NCBI RefSeq assembly: GCF_027853965.1
Contig: NZ_JAQGLB010000022.1
Location: forward strand, 1-64,000
Length of the DNA: 64,000 nucleotides
Reading direction: 5' to 3'
From: Saccharopolyspora indica
GTDB taxonomy: Bacteria; Actinomycetota; Actinomycetes; Mycobacteriales; Pseudonocardiaceae
Position 1 is the first letter of the stretch, and every line of letters starts with the position of its first letter. The translations under genes were made by a program, and so were the position numbers. Under the pieces are notes generated by a model, which ran no database searches, was not told where the DNA came from, and saw only the letters and a list, made by a program, of their open reading frames with translations. Below, piece after piece: positions 33,802 to 42,582 of the stretch.

Positions 33802-34149
33802 ATGAAGACGCTCAAGGCCGCGGGCCTGGCCACCGCCCTGACCACCGCCGCGCTGTCGCTGTCCGGCTGCGGCCTGTTCGGCGGCAGCTGGGACGTGAAG
33901 ATGGAGGTCCGGGGCCAGGGCACCGCGCAGATCAGGGCGGAGTTCCCCGGCGAACGCGTCGAACCCCAGACACGGAGCCTGCCGTTCTCGGAGAGCCGGA
34001 ACGTCGGCTTCGGCTTCATGACTCTCGACGTGGCGGACGCCCCGCCGGGGACGGTCTGCCGCCTGCTGATCGACGAGAAGGTGGTCGCGGAGAACCCGGT
34101 GGACGCCAGCGGCCGCTGCGGCGCCGAAGCCCACAACAAGGACGACTGA
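33802..34149 (+). CDS. MmpS-like lipoprotein
   Basis: A 115-residue exported lipoprotein: signal peptide ending in the lipobox LSLSGC, lipid cysteine at residue 23. The mature part reads as a small beta-sandwich with VKMEVRGQGTAQIRAEF, LPFSESRNVGF and VCRLLIDEKVVAENPVDASG followed by a cysteine, the pattern of the MmpS C-terminal domain (where 'G-x-V-x-C-x-I-x-V-D-G' is usual). MmpS proteins assist MmpL lipid exporters, but no MmpL gene lies near. GGAGGAG site upstream of ATG. Role inferred only as cell-envelope. Confidence 0.72.
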   Translation: MKTLKAAGLATALTTAALSLSGCGLFGGSWDVKMEVRGQGTAQIRAEFPGERVEPQTRSLPFSESRNVGFGFMTLDVADAPPGTVCRLLIDEKVVAENPVDASGRCGAEAHNKDD

Positions 34150-34195
34150 CCCGTCGGCCGCGTGGCCGGGGGCGAAGTCGGGTAGCCGGGTGTGG

Positions 34196-35713
34196 ATGAG
34201 CACTGGGGGAACGAGGTTGTGCCTGGTGGCCGGGGCTACCGGTTACGTGGGCGGGCGGCTCGTGCCGCGGTTGCTGGTCGGCGGGTACCGGGTGCGATGC
34301 CTGGTTCGGACGCCGGAGAAGCTCCGCGATGTTCCGTGGCGCGATCAGGTCGAGGTGGTGCGCGGGGACCTGTCCGACGAGGGCTCGGTGCGCACGGCGT
34401 GCGAAGGCGTGGACGTCCTGTACTTTCTCGTGCATTCCTTGCAGCAGAAGGGATTCGGCGATCTCGACCGGAGTGCGGCGGCCGTCGCGGGGTGGGCTGC
34501 TCGGCAGGCCGGGGTGTCGCGGATCGTGTACCTCGGCGGAGTGCATCCCGCCGGGAAGCTGTCGGAGCACCTGCGGTCGCGGGCCGAGGTGGGGGAGACG
34601 CTGCTGCGCAGCGGGGTGCCGACCGCTGTGCTGCAAGCCGCGGTGATCATCGGTTCCGGCTCGGCCAGCTTCGAGATGCTGCGGTACCTCACCGAGCGGT
34701 TGCCCGCGATGGTCACGCCGCGCTGGGTGAGCAACCGGGTCCAGCCGATCGCCGTGCGCGACGTGCTGCACTACCTGGTCGCGGCGGCCGACCTGCCCGC
34801 CGAGGTGAGCCGGACCTTCGACATCGGCGGCCCGGACGTCCTCACCTACGCGCAGATGATGCGCACCTACGCCGCGGTCGCCGGGTTGCCGCAGCGGGTG
34901 ATGGTGCCGGTGCGGGCCCTGTCTCCGAAGCTCAGCTCGTTGTGGATCAACATCGTGACCCCGGTGCCGCGCAGCATCGGGGTGCCGCTCATCGAATCGC
35001 TGATCAACGAAGCCGTCTGCGCCGAGCACGACATCGACGACCACATCGCGCGCCCCGAGGGCGGCCTGACCCGCTTCCCGGACGCGGTCGCGCTGGCGTT
35101 GCGCAAGATCCGGCGCGGCGAAGTGGAGACGCGGTGGTCGGACGCGTCACCGGTGAGCGCCCCGTGGGAACCGTTGCCGTCCGACCCGGCGTGGTCCGGC
35201 GGCACGGTCTACCGGGATGTGCGCGAGCGCGTCACCACCGTGCCGCCGGAACCGGTCTGGCGCGTGGTGGAAGGCATCGGCGGCCGCCACGGCTGGTACT
35301 CGTTCCCGCTGGCCTGGGCGGTGCGCGGCTGGATCGACCGACTGCTGGGCGGAGTCGGACTCCGCCGCGGACGGCGCGACCCGCAGCGCCTGCGCACGGG
35401 CGACGCGCTGGACTGGTGGCGGGTCGAAGAGCTGGCGGACGGACGCTTCCTGCGCCTGCGGGCGGAGATGAAGGTGCCGGGCCGCGCCTGGCTGGAGCTG
35501 TCGGTCGAACCGGAGGACGGCGGCACCCGCTACCGGCAGCGAGCGGTGTTCATCCCGCGCGGACTGCTGGGACACCTGTACTGGTGGGCGGTAGTTCCCT
35601 TCCACGGCCTGGTCTTCGGTGGGATGACTCGGAGGATCGTCAACGCGGCCGGTGGAAAGCACATCGGGGTAGGACGAGCACCGCGACGTCGTGGCGGCGC
35701 ACCTGCTGGATGA
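34196..35713 (+). CDS. SDR-type NAD(P)-binding protein with DUF2867 domain
   Basis: The protein has 505 residues. The N-terminal Rossmann domain begins LVAGATGYVGGRLVPRLL (GxxGxxG), with VRGDLSDEGSVRTACEGVDV and YFLVHSLQQKGFGDLDRSAA typical of the extended-SDR/NmrA group. After about residue 300, a second domain of DUF2867 type follows: WRVVEGIGGRHGWYSFPLAW, DWWRVEELADGRFLRLRAEM, GHLYWWAVVPFHGLVFGGM. This two-domain protein is common in actinobacteria, function not established. ATG at 34196 was preferred to a GTG six bases upstream. Its 3' end overlaps the start of the next small gene. Confidence 0.85.
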   Translation: MSTGGTRLCLVAGATGYVGGRLVPRLLVGGYRVRCLVRTPEKLRDVPWRDQVEVVRGDLSDEGSVRTACEGVDVLYFLVHSLQQKGFGDLDRSAAAVAGWAARQAGVSRIVYLGGVHPAGKLSEHLRSRAEVGETLLRSGVPTAVLQAAVIIGSGSASFEMLRYLTERLPAMVTPRWVSNRVQPIAVRDVLHYLVAAADLPAEVSRTFDIGGPDVLTYAQMMRTYAAVAGLPQRVMVPVRALSPKLSSLWINIVTPVPRSIGVPLIESLINEAVCAEHDIDDHIARPEGGLTRFPDAVALALRKIRRGEVETRWSDASPVSAPWEPLPSDPAWSGGTVYRDVRERVTTVPPEPVWRVVEGIGGRHGWYSFPLAWAVRGWIDRLLGGVGLRRGRRDPQRLRTGDALDWWRVEELADGRFLRLRAEMKVPGRAWLELSVEPEDGGTRYRQRAVFIPRGLLGHLYWWAVVPFHGLVFGGMTRRIVNAAGGKHIGVGRAPRRRGGAPAG

Positions 35714-36044
35714 TGTGCGCGTGGACATCGGCGGGCAGGACGAACTGGGTGCGGCAGCCGACGAGCTGGAGCGGCTCGCTGCCGCATCAACGCGCGGGGA
35801 CTGGCGAGTGGGCGGTCTGCTGGCGACTCGCCCGGAGGTCATCGCCCACTTCGACGGTGGCGCGACCGAGCACGTCGCGGAGGCCAGGGCGGGCACCGCT
35901 CGCTGGATCGCCGCGCTGTCTCCTGCCCTGGCCCAGCCGCTGGCCGACTGGCTGCGGTCGGCATCCCGCGCCGACCAGCCGGATCCAGCGGCACTCGCGT
36001 TCGCCCGCGACCTGTGCCGCGCACTCGGCACCGCGAGGAGCTGA
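35691..36044 (+). CDS. Small uncharacterised protein
   Basis: A 117-residue Ala-rich protein that I do not recognise. It is predicted helical and soluble, with acidic segments (LLDDVRVDIGGQDELGAAAD) and a central GGLLATRPEVIAHFDGGATE. The frame has good third-position GC bias and starts at a GTG that overlaps the preceding gene by 23 bases; GTG at 35715 is an alternative. Probably cotranscribed with the SDR-DUF2867 gene. Confidence 0.45.
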   Translation: MAAHLLDDVRVDIGGQDELGAAADELERLAAASTRGDWRVGGLLATRPEVIAHFDGGATEHVAEARAGTARWIAALSPALAQPLADWLRSASRADQPDPAALAFARDLCRALGTARS

Positions 36045-36076
36045 TAGCACTGCTCCCGAGCGGATCGCCGCCTGAT

Positions 36077-36123
36077 CGTCAACTTGGGGTTGACGATGGT
36101 GGATCGTCAACCTATGGTTGACG
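36077..36123 (+). promoter_or_regulatory. Tandem palindromic operators before the Clp-N gene
   Basis: Two 19-base inverted repeats, CGTCAAC-N5-GTTGACG, occupy 36077-36095 and 36105-36123, centres 28 bases apart. The second ends two bases before the ATG. This is the layout of an autorepressor site. The helix-turn-helix at the start of the encoded protein is a natural candidate for the binder. Confidence 0.7.
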
Positions 36124-36124
36124 T

Positions 36125-36856
36125 ATGGATGAGTTGAAGATTTCGGATCACGTTTCGCTGGACGAGTTGATCTCCGCCATCAAGAAGGTGCACGGGGACG
36201 CCCTTGAGCAGCTCTCGAGCGCTGTCGTCGCCGGGGAGCACCTCGGCGAGGTCGCCGATCACTTGATCGGGCACTTCGTCGACCAGGCCCGGCGGTCCGG
36301 GGCTTCCTGGACCGACATCGGCAAGAGCATGGGCGTCAGCAAGCAGGCCGCGCAGAAGCGGTTCGTGCCCAAGGGGCCGGGTGAGGTCTCCGACCTCGAC
36401 CCTTCGCAGGGGTTCAGCCGGTTCACGCCGCGCGCCCGCAACATCGTGGTCGTGTCGCAGAAGGAGGCCCGGGACGCCGGGAACGCCGAGATCCGGCCTG
36501 AGCACCTGGTTCTCGGGCTGATCGGGGAGGCCGAAGGGCTGGGCGCCAAGGCCATCGTCGCGCAGGGCGTTTCGCTCGACGCCGTGCGGCAGGCCGCGGT
36601 CGAAGCGCTGCCCGCCGCCGTCGACGAGGTGCCGCACCTCGTTCCCTTCGACGCCGGGGCGAAGAAGGCGCTGGAGCTGACCTTCCGGGAAGCCCTGCGG
36701 CTCGGGCACAACTACATCGGCACCGAGCACGTCCTGCTCGCGCTGCTGGAGAACGAGGCCGGGGCCGGTGTGCTGTCCGGGCTCGGGATCGACAAGGCCG
36801 CCGTCGAGGAGAACGTCGCCGCCGCGCTCGCCGAGATCGTCGGCGAACAGGCCTGA
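36125..36856 (+). CDS. Clp N-terminal-domain protein with helix-turn-helix
   Basis: The 243-residue protein couples two parts. Residues ~40-85 form a putative helix-turn-helix (DQARRSGASWTDIGKSMGVS, KQAAQKRFVP). Residues ~95-240 carry two Clp-N repeats like those of ClpC/ClpA (FTPRARNIVVVSQKEARDAG, IRPEHLVLGLIGEAEGLGAK; then LELTFREALRLGHNYIGTEH and VLLALLENEAGAGVLSGLGI). No AAA+ module is present, so it cannot unfold proteins itself. It could bind substrates or adaptors while sitting on DNA, acting as a proteolysis-linked regulator; this is inferred. Tandem palindromes abut its start. Confidence 0.8.
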   Translation: MDELKISDHVSLDELISAIKKVHGDALEQLSSAVVAGEHLGEVADHLIGHFVDQARRSGASWTDIGKSMGVSKQAAQKRFVPKGPGEVSDLDPSQGFSRFTPRARNIVVVSQKEARDAGNAEIRPEHLVLGLIGEAEGLGAKAIVAQGVSLDAVRQAAVEALPAAVDEVPHLVPFDAGAKKALELTFREALRLGHNYIGTEHVLLALLENEAGAGVLSGLGIDKAAVEENVAAALAEIVGEQA

Positions 36857-36921
36857 TCGAGTTGTGCTCCCGGGCACCGGCGTCGAGCATTCAGCTGCGG
36901 AAACTTCGGGGAGGAGCGGCG

Positions 36922-37374
36922 ATGGGCGTTGCGGACCCGGCTGCCCGGGAGCGGTTGGCGGAGGAGATCCGCTCGTTGCGCGCGCGGCGGGAGCGGCTGG
37001 TGGACGAGCTGGTGCAGAGCTCGGGACCGGGCGACAGCGGCGATGCCTCGCAGGAGCTGCAGGGCGGGGACGAGGTCGCCGCCATCGACGAGCGCATCGC
37101 CGAGCTGGAGAAGCGGCGGGCCGGCCGGATCGACGTGCAGGGCGTGGCGCCGGGCACCGAGGTGGTGCTGCGGTTCTCCGACGGTTCGACGCAGACCTAC
37201 AAGGTCGTGGCGATTCCCGAGGAGATCCTGATCGGGGAGGAGGACATCACGGTGACCTCCGACAGCCCGCTGGGCCTGGCGCTGGCGCACGGCAGCCAGG
37301 GCGAGACCGTCCGGTATCCGACGCCGGACGGGGCCGTCGAGGCCGAAGTGCTCAGCATCCGCCTGCCGAACTGA
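36922..37374 (+). CDS. GreA/GreB-family transcript-cleavage-factor-like protein
   Basis: A 150-residue protein with an N-terminal coiled coil (AARERLAEEIRSLRARRERL to RIAELEKRRAG) and a C-terminal FKBP-like GreA/B domain (GTEVVLRFSDGSTQTYKVV, TVTSDSPLGLALAHGSQGET). The coiled-coil tip (GPGDSGDASQE) carries acidic residues, but the spacing is not that of canonical GreA, so it may be an RNA-polymerase secondary-channel modulator rather than a true anti-arrest factor. GGAGG site precedes the ATG. It is followed by a very strong palindrome. Confidence 0.82.
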   Translation: MGVADPAARERLAEEIRSLRARRERLVDELVQSSGPGDSGDASQELQGGDEVAAIDERIAELEKRRAGRIDVQGVAPGTEVVLRFSDGSTQTYKVVAIPEEILIGEEDITVTSDSPLGLALAHGSQGETVRYPTPDGAVEAEVLSIRLPN

Positions 37375-37379
37375 TACGA

Positions 37380-37407
37380 GGGGCCGGGTTCCGCGGAACC
37401 CGGCCCC
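37380..37407. terminator. 28-bp perfect GC-rich palindrome
   Basis: Each half is GGGGCCGGGTTCCG. It begins six bases after the GreA-like stop and separates it from the convergent YcxB-like gene. Confidence 0.7.
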
Positions 37408-37488
37408 GTCAGGCGCTCGCGAAGGGCTCGGCGCATCGGCGTGGAAGGTCCCTCGCCGGGTCCGGATCCGCGTGGAGGTCTGGCGGGC

Positions 37489-37959
37489 CTACTTCGGGAG
37501 GTTTGCCGTGAAGGCGGTGAACTCCGCTCGTTGGGCCGGGGTCAGGGCTTGTTTCGGGATCGTCAGGGCCTGGGCTCTGCCGAACATCGCGTACCAGGCG
37601 TCCGGGGTTTCGATGACCTGGTTCAGGCCTTGCCAGCGGTAGCGGGTCTCGGCCAGGGGGTAGGTGATCTGGGCCCATTCGTCGGTCAAGGACAGGTGGT
37701 AGCCCTGTTTGATCACTTCGGACTGGAGGCGCACGCCCGAGGCCACCATGATCGGGACGACCGCGAACATCAGCGCCAGGCCGCCTGCGATGAAGCCGTA
37801 TCCGGGGATCGACGTCGGGTCGACCGCGATGACCACGATGCCCAGGACGAGCAGGACCGCGCCCAGGACGCGGGAGGTCTTCATGTGGCGGTTGGCGAGG
37901 AAGCGCAGCGTGCGTCGGAGGCGCTCTTCGTCGTAGGGCACCGAGGTCGAGATCTGCAT
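37489..37959 (-). CDS. YcxB-like membrane protein
   Basis: This 156-residue protein has two adjacent membrane helices (residues ~31-47 and ~53-74) followed by the YcxB-like domain: GYHLSLTDEWAQITYPLAET, YRWQGLNQVIETPDAWYAMF and a C-terminal IPKQALTPAQRAEFTAFT. The family is widespread and small, with unknown function. The start was chosen at the first Met, before an Arg-rich cytoplasmic N-terminus. Converges on the GreA-like gene. Confidence 0.82.
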   Translation of the reverse strand: MQISTSVPYDEERLRRTLRFLANRHMKTSRVLGAVLLVLGIVVIAVDPTSIPGYGFIAGGLALMFAVVPIMVASGVRLQSEVIKQGYHLSLTDEWAQITYPLAETRYRWQGLNQVIETPDAWYAMFGRAQALTIPKQALTPAQRAEFTAFTANLPK

Positions 37960-38090
37960 CAGTGGAGCCTAGGGGCGGTTCGGGTTCGGCAGTTCGAGTT
38001 CTGCTGAACTCAAAGGTGTTGCGACCGGGCGCATCCGCTGACCGCTCAGCGCTGTTCCGCGAAGTGGCTGAAACCGGCAGGTTTTCGGCG

Positions 38091-38130
38091 TCGAGGGGTG
38101 CCGGTCTCGGGTGGAACCGGCACCCCTCGA
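38091..38130 (-). terminator. Terminator of the indolepyruvate oxidoreductase gene
   Basis: A perfect 15-bp stem (TCGAGGGGTGCCGGT and complement, ten-base loop) ends six bases from the stop codon of the leftward gene. Confidence 0.7.
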
Positions 38131-38136
38131 CATCTG

Positions 38137-41100
38137 TCAGACCGCGGCGACCCGCTCGGGCGTCGGCGCCTTGAGCAGTTCGGACTGCTTCGCGCGGTAG
38201 GTCTCGACGTTGGCGAGCTTGATCTCCTCGTAGCCGCGGATCACGTCCGGCAGCTCCGCCAGCTCCAGCAGCGCCGGGTGGTCGGCGGCCACGGCGCGCT
38301 CGACGACGCCGCGGTACTGCTCGACCAGTTCGCGCTCCACGCGGCGGACCTTGGCGTAGCCGAACAGGTCCAGCCGGGTGCCGCGGACCTTGCGCATCGC
38401 GCGCAGCAGCCGGAACACCTGGCGGAACCACGGGCCGAGGCTGATCTTGCGATCCATGCCCAGCGCGCGCAGCACCGGCGGGTGCAGGCGGAAGGCGTAG
38501 CGGGAGCCCGGGCCGAACTGGGCCTCGATGTCGGCCTGCAGGCGCTCGTCGAGCGACAGGCGGGCGACCTCGTACTCGTCCTTGTAGGCCATCAGCTTGT
38601 AGAGGTTGCGGGCCACCGCCTCGGCCACCGCGTCCGAGCTCGACCGCCGCACCTTCTCGACGAACTCCGCGTAGTCGCGGGCGTAGGCCTCGTCCTGGTA
38701 GTCGACCAGGTCCGGGATCCGGATGTCGAGCAGCCGGGCCAGTTCCGAGCCCTCGTCGGCCTTCACCAGCGCCCGCACCCGCTGCGCGGCCGGGCCCGGC
38801 GCCGGCGGCTCCACCGGGGCCGGGGTGATCTCGGCCCGCAGCGCGTCCGGGTCGGCGATGGCCTGGCGGCCGCGGCGGAACGCCTGGACGTTGGCCGCCA
38901 CCGCCGTGCCGTTCAGCTCGATCGCCTGCTCGATGCTCTCGGCGGACAGCTGCAGCGCGCCGCACTGGTAGGCCGCGCCGAGCTGGAGGATGTTGGCGAA
39001 CTGGTCGTCGTCGAACAGCTCCTCGGCCAGGCCGCGCGCGTCCAGGTAGAACGCGCGGGAGGTGGCGTCGTCGAGGGCCGAGCGGATGCCGGACTGCTCG
39101 GGGAACGAGACCTCGGTGTCCACCACCATCCGGCCGGTCGGGACCTCGGTCGTGGACACCACCGCGGTCGTCCGCTCCGCGGCGGCCGCCGCCAGGTGCA
39201 CCGGGTCGGCGGCCACCAGCAGGTCGCAGCCCAGGTAGAGGTCGCACTCGCCGGCGGCGAGCTTCGGCGCCTGCTCGACCGGTGCCGAGGTGATCTTGAG
39301 GTCGGAGACCACCGCGCCGCCCTTCTGCGCGAGGCCGATCTGGTCCAGGGTGCGCACCTGGCGGCCGTCGATCACCGCTGCCGTGGCCAGGATCTGCGTC
39401 ACCGTGACCACGCCGGTGCCGCCGACGCCGGTGATGCGGACGGTGAAGTCGTCGTCGCCGCGCTCCGGTTCGGGCAGCTCGGAGGCCGTCAGCTCGCTGA
39501 TCTCGCGGTGCTGCTTGCGGCCGCTGGGCACCACGGTCAGGAACGACGGGCAGTCCCCGGCCAGGCAGGAGTAGTCGACGTTGCAGGACGACTGGTGGAT
39601 CTGGGTCTTGCGGCCGAACTCGGTGCCCACCGGCTGCACCGACAGGCAGTTGGACTTCGCGCCGCAGTCCCCGCAGCCCTCGCACACCCGCTCGTTGATC
39701 AGCACCTTCTCGGCCGGGGTCGGCTGCTTGCCGCGACGGCGCTTGCGGCGCTTCTCCGCCGCGCACTCCTGGTCGTGGATGAGCACCGTGACGCCCGGTA
39801 CCTCGGCCAGTTCCGCTTGCGCGGCGAGGAGTTCGTCGCGGTGCCGGATCGTCACCCCGCGGGGCATCAGACCGCGCAACCGCTTCGGCGCGTCGCTGGT
39901 CACGATGACCTTCGAAACGCCTTCCAGCAGCAGGAGTTCGGCGATCTTGCCCACCGGCAGCGCGCCGACCGCGTCCTGCCCGCCGGTCATCGCCACCGCC
40001 GAGTTGTGCAGCAGCTTGTAGGTGATGTTCACGCCCGCCGCGACGGCGGCGCGCACCGCCAGGCTGCCGGAGTGGGTGAAGGTGCCGTCACCGATGTTCT
40101 GCACGAAGTGCTCGGTGCCGACGAACGGCGCCATGCCGATCCACTGGGTGCCCTCGCCGCCCATCTGCGTGATGCCGACGACGTCGCCGACCTGGTCGGG
40201 ATCCATGAACAGCGCCATGGTGTGGCAGCCGATGCCCGCGCCGACCACGGTCCCGTCGGGCACCTTGGTCGAGGAGTTGTGCGGGCAGCCGGAGCAGAAG
40301 TACGGCGTGCGGGCCAGCAGCGGGACGGAGATCCGCTCGCGCCTGCGCCGCTGGCGCCAGGCGTCGACCTGCGGGACCTCGCCGTGCGCGGTCAGCCGGT
40401 CGGCCAGGCCGCGGGCGATGCGGTCCGGGTCGAGCTCGCCGAGCTCGGTGAACAGGGTGCGGCCGTCGGGCGTCTTCTTGCCGTGCACCTGCGGCGCGTC
40501 CGGGCTGCCGTAGAGGATCTCCTTGATCGCCTGCTCCAGGAACGACCGCTTCTCCTCGACCACCACGATCTCGGTCAGCCCCGCGGCGAACTCCCGGACG
40601 ATGCCGGGCTCCAGCGGGTGGATCGCGCCGAGCTTGAGCAGCCGGATGCCGAAGTGGGCCAGGTCCTGCTCGTCCAGGCCGAGGGTGCGCAGCGCCTGGC
40701 GGAGGTCCAGGTAGGACTTGCCCGCGGCGACGATGCCGATCCGGTCTCCGGCCGTGGACCGGGTGATCCGGTTGACGTCGCTGCCCCGCAGGTACTCCAG
40801 CGCCAGCGGGATCCGGATGTTGTAGAGGCTGCTCTCCAGCCCGGCGAGCTCCGCGCCGAGCAGCCGGGCGCTGGGCCGGTGCGAGTAGGCCTCCGCGCGC
40901 ATCTCGGGCGGGGTCCAGTCCGGGGTGACGGTCGCGGTCCCGGCCGAGTCGGCGACGTTGGCCACCACCTTCAGCGCCGACCACAGCCCGCTCGCCCGGG
41001 ACAGCTCGACGGCGTGCCGCCCGAAGTCCAGCACGTCCTGGGAATCCGCCGGGAAGAACGTCGGGATGTGCAGGTCGGCCAGCGCGGCCTCGGAGGCGGC

Positions 41101-41562
41101 CGGAACCGTGGAGGACTTGGCGTTCGGGTCGTCTCCGACCAGTGCGACCGCGCCACCGCGCGGGTCGGCGCCCGCGAGGTTGGCGTGCCGCAGGGCGTCG
41201 CTGGCCCGGTCCAGGCCGGGAGCCTTGCCGTACCAGACGCCGAGCACGCCGTCCGGGTGCTGCGTGCCGAGGCGTCCGGTGAGCTGGCTGCCCAGCACGG
41301 AGGTGGCGCCCAGCTCCTCGTTCACGCCGGGCCGGTGCACCACGTCGTGCTCGCCGAGCAGCTTCGCGCGGCGGGCCAGCTCCAGGTCGAACCCGCCCAG
41401 CGGGGAGCCCTCGTAGCCGGAGACGAACGCCGCGGTGCTCGACCCGGCGCGCCGGTCCAGCCGGATCCGGTCGAACAGCACCCGCACCAGGGCCTGCACC
41501 CCCGTCACGTAGACCGTGCCCGCCTCCCGGAGGTAGCGGTCGTCCAGCGTGAACCCGGCCAT
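38137..41562 (-). CDS. Indolepyruvate ferredoxin oxidoreductase (fused)
   Basis: The 1141-residue fused enzyme oxidatively decarboxylates aryl pyruvates (from Trp, Tyr, Phe transamination) to aryl-acetyl-CoA with ferredoxin. In order: an N-terminal pyrimidine-binding domain (AAFVSGYEGSPLGGFDLELA, HRPGVNEELGATSVLGSQ), a ThDP domain (PYFCSGCPHNSSTKVPDG, GAGIGCHTMALF), a cysteine-rich 4Fe-4S region (NERVCEGCGDCGAKSNCLSV; CNVDYSCLAGDCPSF), a gamma domain (RITGVGGTGVVTVTQILATA, LDQIGLAQKGGAVVSDL) and a DUF6537-type tail. ATG at 41562 has an AAGGAG site six bases upstream. Divergent from an Lrp regulator that probably senses an aromatic or branched amino acid. Confidence 0.93.
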   Translation of the reverse strand: MAGFTLDDRYLREAGTVYVTGVQALVRVLFDRIRLDRRAGSSTAAFVSGYEGSPLGGFDLELARRAKLLGEHDVVHRPGVNEELGATSVLGSQLTGRLGTQHPDGVLGVWYGKAPGLDRASDALRHANLAGADPRGGAVALVGDDPNAKSSTVPAASEAALADLHIPTFFPADSQDVLDFGRHAVELSRASGLWSALKVVANVADSAGTATVTPDWTPPEMRAEAYSHRPSARLLGAELAGLESSLYNIRIPLALEYLRGSDVNRITRSTAGDRIGIVAAGKSYLDLRQALRTLGLDEQDLAHFGIRLLKLGAIHPLEPGIVREFAAGLTEIVVVEEKRSFLEQAIKEILYGSPDAPQVHGKKTPDGRTLFTELGELDPDRIARGLADRLTAHGEVPQVDAWRQRRRRERISVPLLARTPYFCSGCPHNSSTKVPDGTVVGAGIGCHTMALFMDPDQVGDVVGITQMGGEGTQWIGMAPFVGTEHFVQNIGDGTFTHSGSLAVRAAVAAGVNITYKLLHNSAVAMTGGQDAVGALPVGKIAELLLLEGVSKVIVTSDAPKRLRGLMPRGVTIRHRDELLAAQAELAEVPGVTVLIHDQECAAEKRRKRRRGKQPTPAEKVLINERVCEGCGDCGAKSNCLSVQPVGTEFGRKTQIHQSSCNVDYSCLAGDCPSFLTVVPSGRKQHREISELTASELPEPERGDDDFTVRITGVGGTGVVTVTQILATAAVIDGRQVRTLDQIGLAQKGGAVVSDLKITSAPVEQAPKLAAGECDLYLGCDLLVAADPVHLAAAAAERTTAVVSTTEVPTGRMVVDTEVSFPEQSGIRSALDDATSRAFYLDARGLAEELFDDDQFANILQLGAAYQCGALQLSAESIEQAIELNGTAVAANVQAFRRGRQAIADPDALRAEITPAPVEPPAPGPAAQRVRALVKADEGSELARLLDIRIPDLVDYQDEAYARDYAEFVEKVRRSSSDAVAEAVARNLYKLMAYKDEYEVARLSLDERLQADIEAQFGPGSRYAFRLHPPVLRALGMDRKISLGPWFRQVFRLLRAMRKVRGTRLDLFGYAKVRRVERELVEQYRGVVERAVAADHPALLELAELPDVIRGYEEIKLANVETYRAKQSELLKAPTPERVAAV

Positions 41563-41717
41563 GTCGAACTCCTTCTCCCGGCAGGCATCGTGATCGCCGA
41601 CACTCCAACTCATATCGGTGTGGCGCACAACACCGCGACCCGAAACGGTGACGTCGACGCAAACTTCGGTCGCTGAAGCCCTTCCGCGCCGCTGAATTTT
41701 GCGTAATATCGCTGCGC

Positions 41718-42167
41718 ATGGCCGATCAGACGCTCGATGCGACGGATCACGAGATCCTGGCGCTGCTGCGCGAGGACGCGCGCCGCACGCTGTCGGACAT
41801 CGCCACCCGCGTGACCCTGTCCACAGCCGCGGTGAAGCGGCGCATCGACCGGTTGCAGGAACTGGGCGTGATCCTGGGCTACACCGTCCAGCTCGACCAC
41901 GCCAAGCTCGGCTGGCCGGTGGAGGCCTTCATCGAGCTGCGCTTCCTGGGCACCAGCAACGTCGACGAGATCGTCCAGACCACCACGCGGATGCCGGAGG
42001 CGCAGGCGGTGTTCACCATCGCGGGCGACCCGGACGCGCTGGTCTGGATGCGGGTGCGGGACATGGCGCACCTGCAGCGCACCATCGACGAGATCCGCCG
42101 CAGCCACCGCGTGACCAGCACCAAGACCCTGATCGCCCTGGACTCCTGGCAACGCGGAGTCAGGTGA
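41718..42167 (+). CDS. Lrp/AsnC-family regulator
   Basis: A 149-residue regulator with N-terminal helix-turn-helix (DATDHEILALLREDARRTLS, TLSTAAVKRRIDRLQELGVI) and a C-terminal RAM effector domain (AFIELRFLGTSNVDEIVQTT, AVFTIAGDPDALVWMRVRD, HRVTSTKTLIAL). It faces the indolepyruvate oxidoreductase gene across 155 bases, the usual position for a regulator of amino-acid catabolism. The upstream gap contains an A/T-rich stretch, GCTGAATTTTGCGTAATATCG, just before the ATG; I saw no clean palindrome. Confidence 0.9.
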   Translation: MADQTLDATDHEILALLREDARRTLSDIATRVTLSTAAVKRRIDRLQELGVILGYTVQLDHAKLGWPVEAFIELRFLGTSNVDEIVQTTTRMPEAQAVFTIAGDPDALVWMRVRDMAHLQRTIDEIRRSHRVTSTKTLIALDSWQRGVR

Positions 42168-42207
42168 GCCGGGGATCTCCGGGAGGACAAACCGGTCCGG
42201 ACCGGAC

Positions 42208-42549
42208 ATGCTGGACCGCATGCTCGGTGATCTGGAGTTGGCCGCGGTTCCGGCGCTGCTGCCCGCCGGGCCGCCCGGGGTGGAGATCCGGTTGGACGGG
42301 CTCGTCGTGGGCGAGCTGGAGCTGCGGGTCTGCCACGCCTGCGAGGTCGTCGTGCTCGAGCACGTTCGCATCGACCGGCGTTGCCGCCGCCGCGGGCTGG
42401 CCACCCTCGCCGTCGGCCTGCTGCGCGAATCCTGGCCGGACTACCGGTGGAGCTCGGGCCCGTTCGAGCCGACGACCGAGGCGCTCGGCTTCTGGCACTC
42501 CCTCGGCGGCATGCCCGCCGAACCCGACGAGTGCGAGCACCTGCGTTGA
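42208..42549 (+). CDS. Small GNAT-like acetyltransferase
   Basis: This 113-residue protein keeps the acetyl-CoA-binding region of GNAT enzymes, VVVLEHVRIDRRCRRRGLAT, where R-R-x-G-L-A resembles the Q/R-x-x-G-x-G/A motif, followed by the helix LAVGLLRESWPD and FWHSLGGMP at the C-terminus (a typical beta6-beta7 site). The N-terminal strands are shortened, so it is a minimal or degenerate member. ATG at 42208 lies 40 bases after the Lrp stop. Substrate unknown. Confidence 0.62.
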   Translation: MLDRMLGDLELAAVPALLPAGPPGVEIRLDGLVVGELELRVCHACEVVVLEHVRIDRRCRRRGLATLAVGLLRESWPDYRWSSGPFEPTTEALGFWHSLGGMPAEPDECEHLR

Positions 42550-42582
42550 CTTCCAGCGCACTCGAATTGCCAGGCTGAGCGC

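Noticed and set aside
33802-36044. An MmpL or lipid-export locus around the MmpS-like gene
   Set aside because: No large RND-type membrane protein is present in the surrounding genes.
38098-41676. A 1192-codon frame opposite the indolepyruvate oxidoreductase
   Set aside because: The sequence is low-complexity (His/Arg/Ala/Gly) with no domain; the opposite strand encodes a full, recognisable enzyme.
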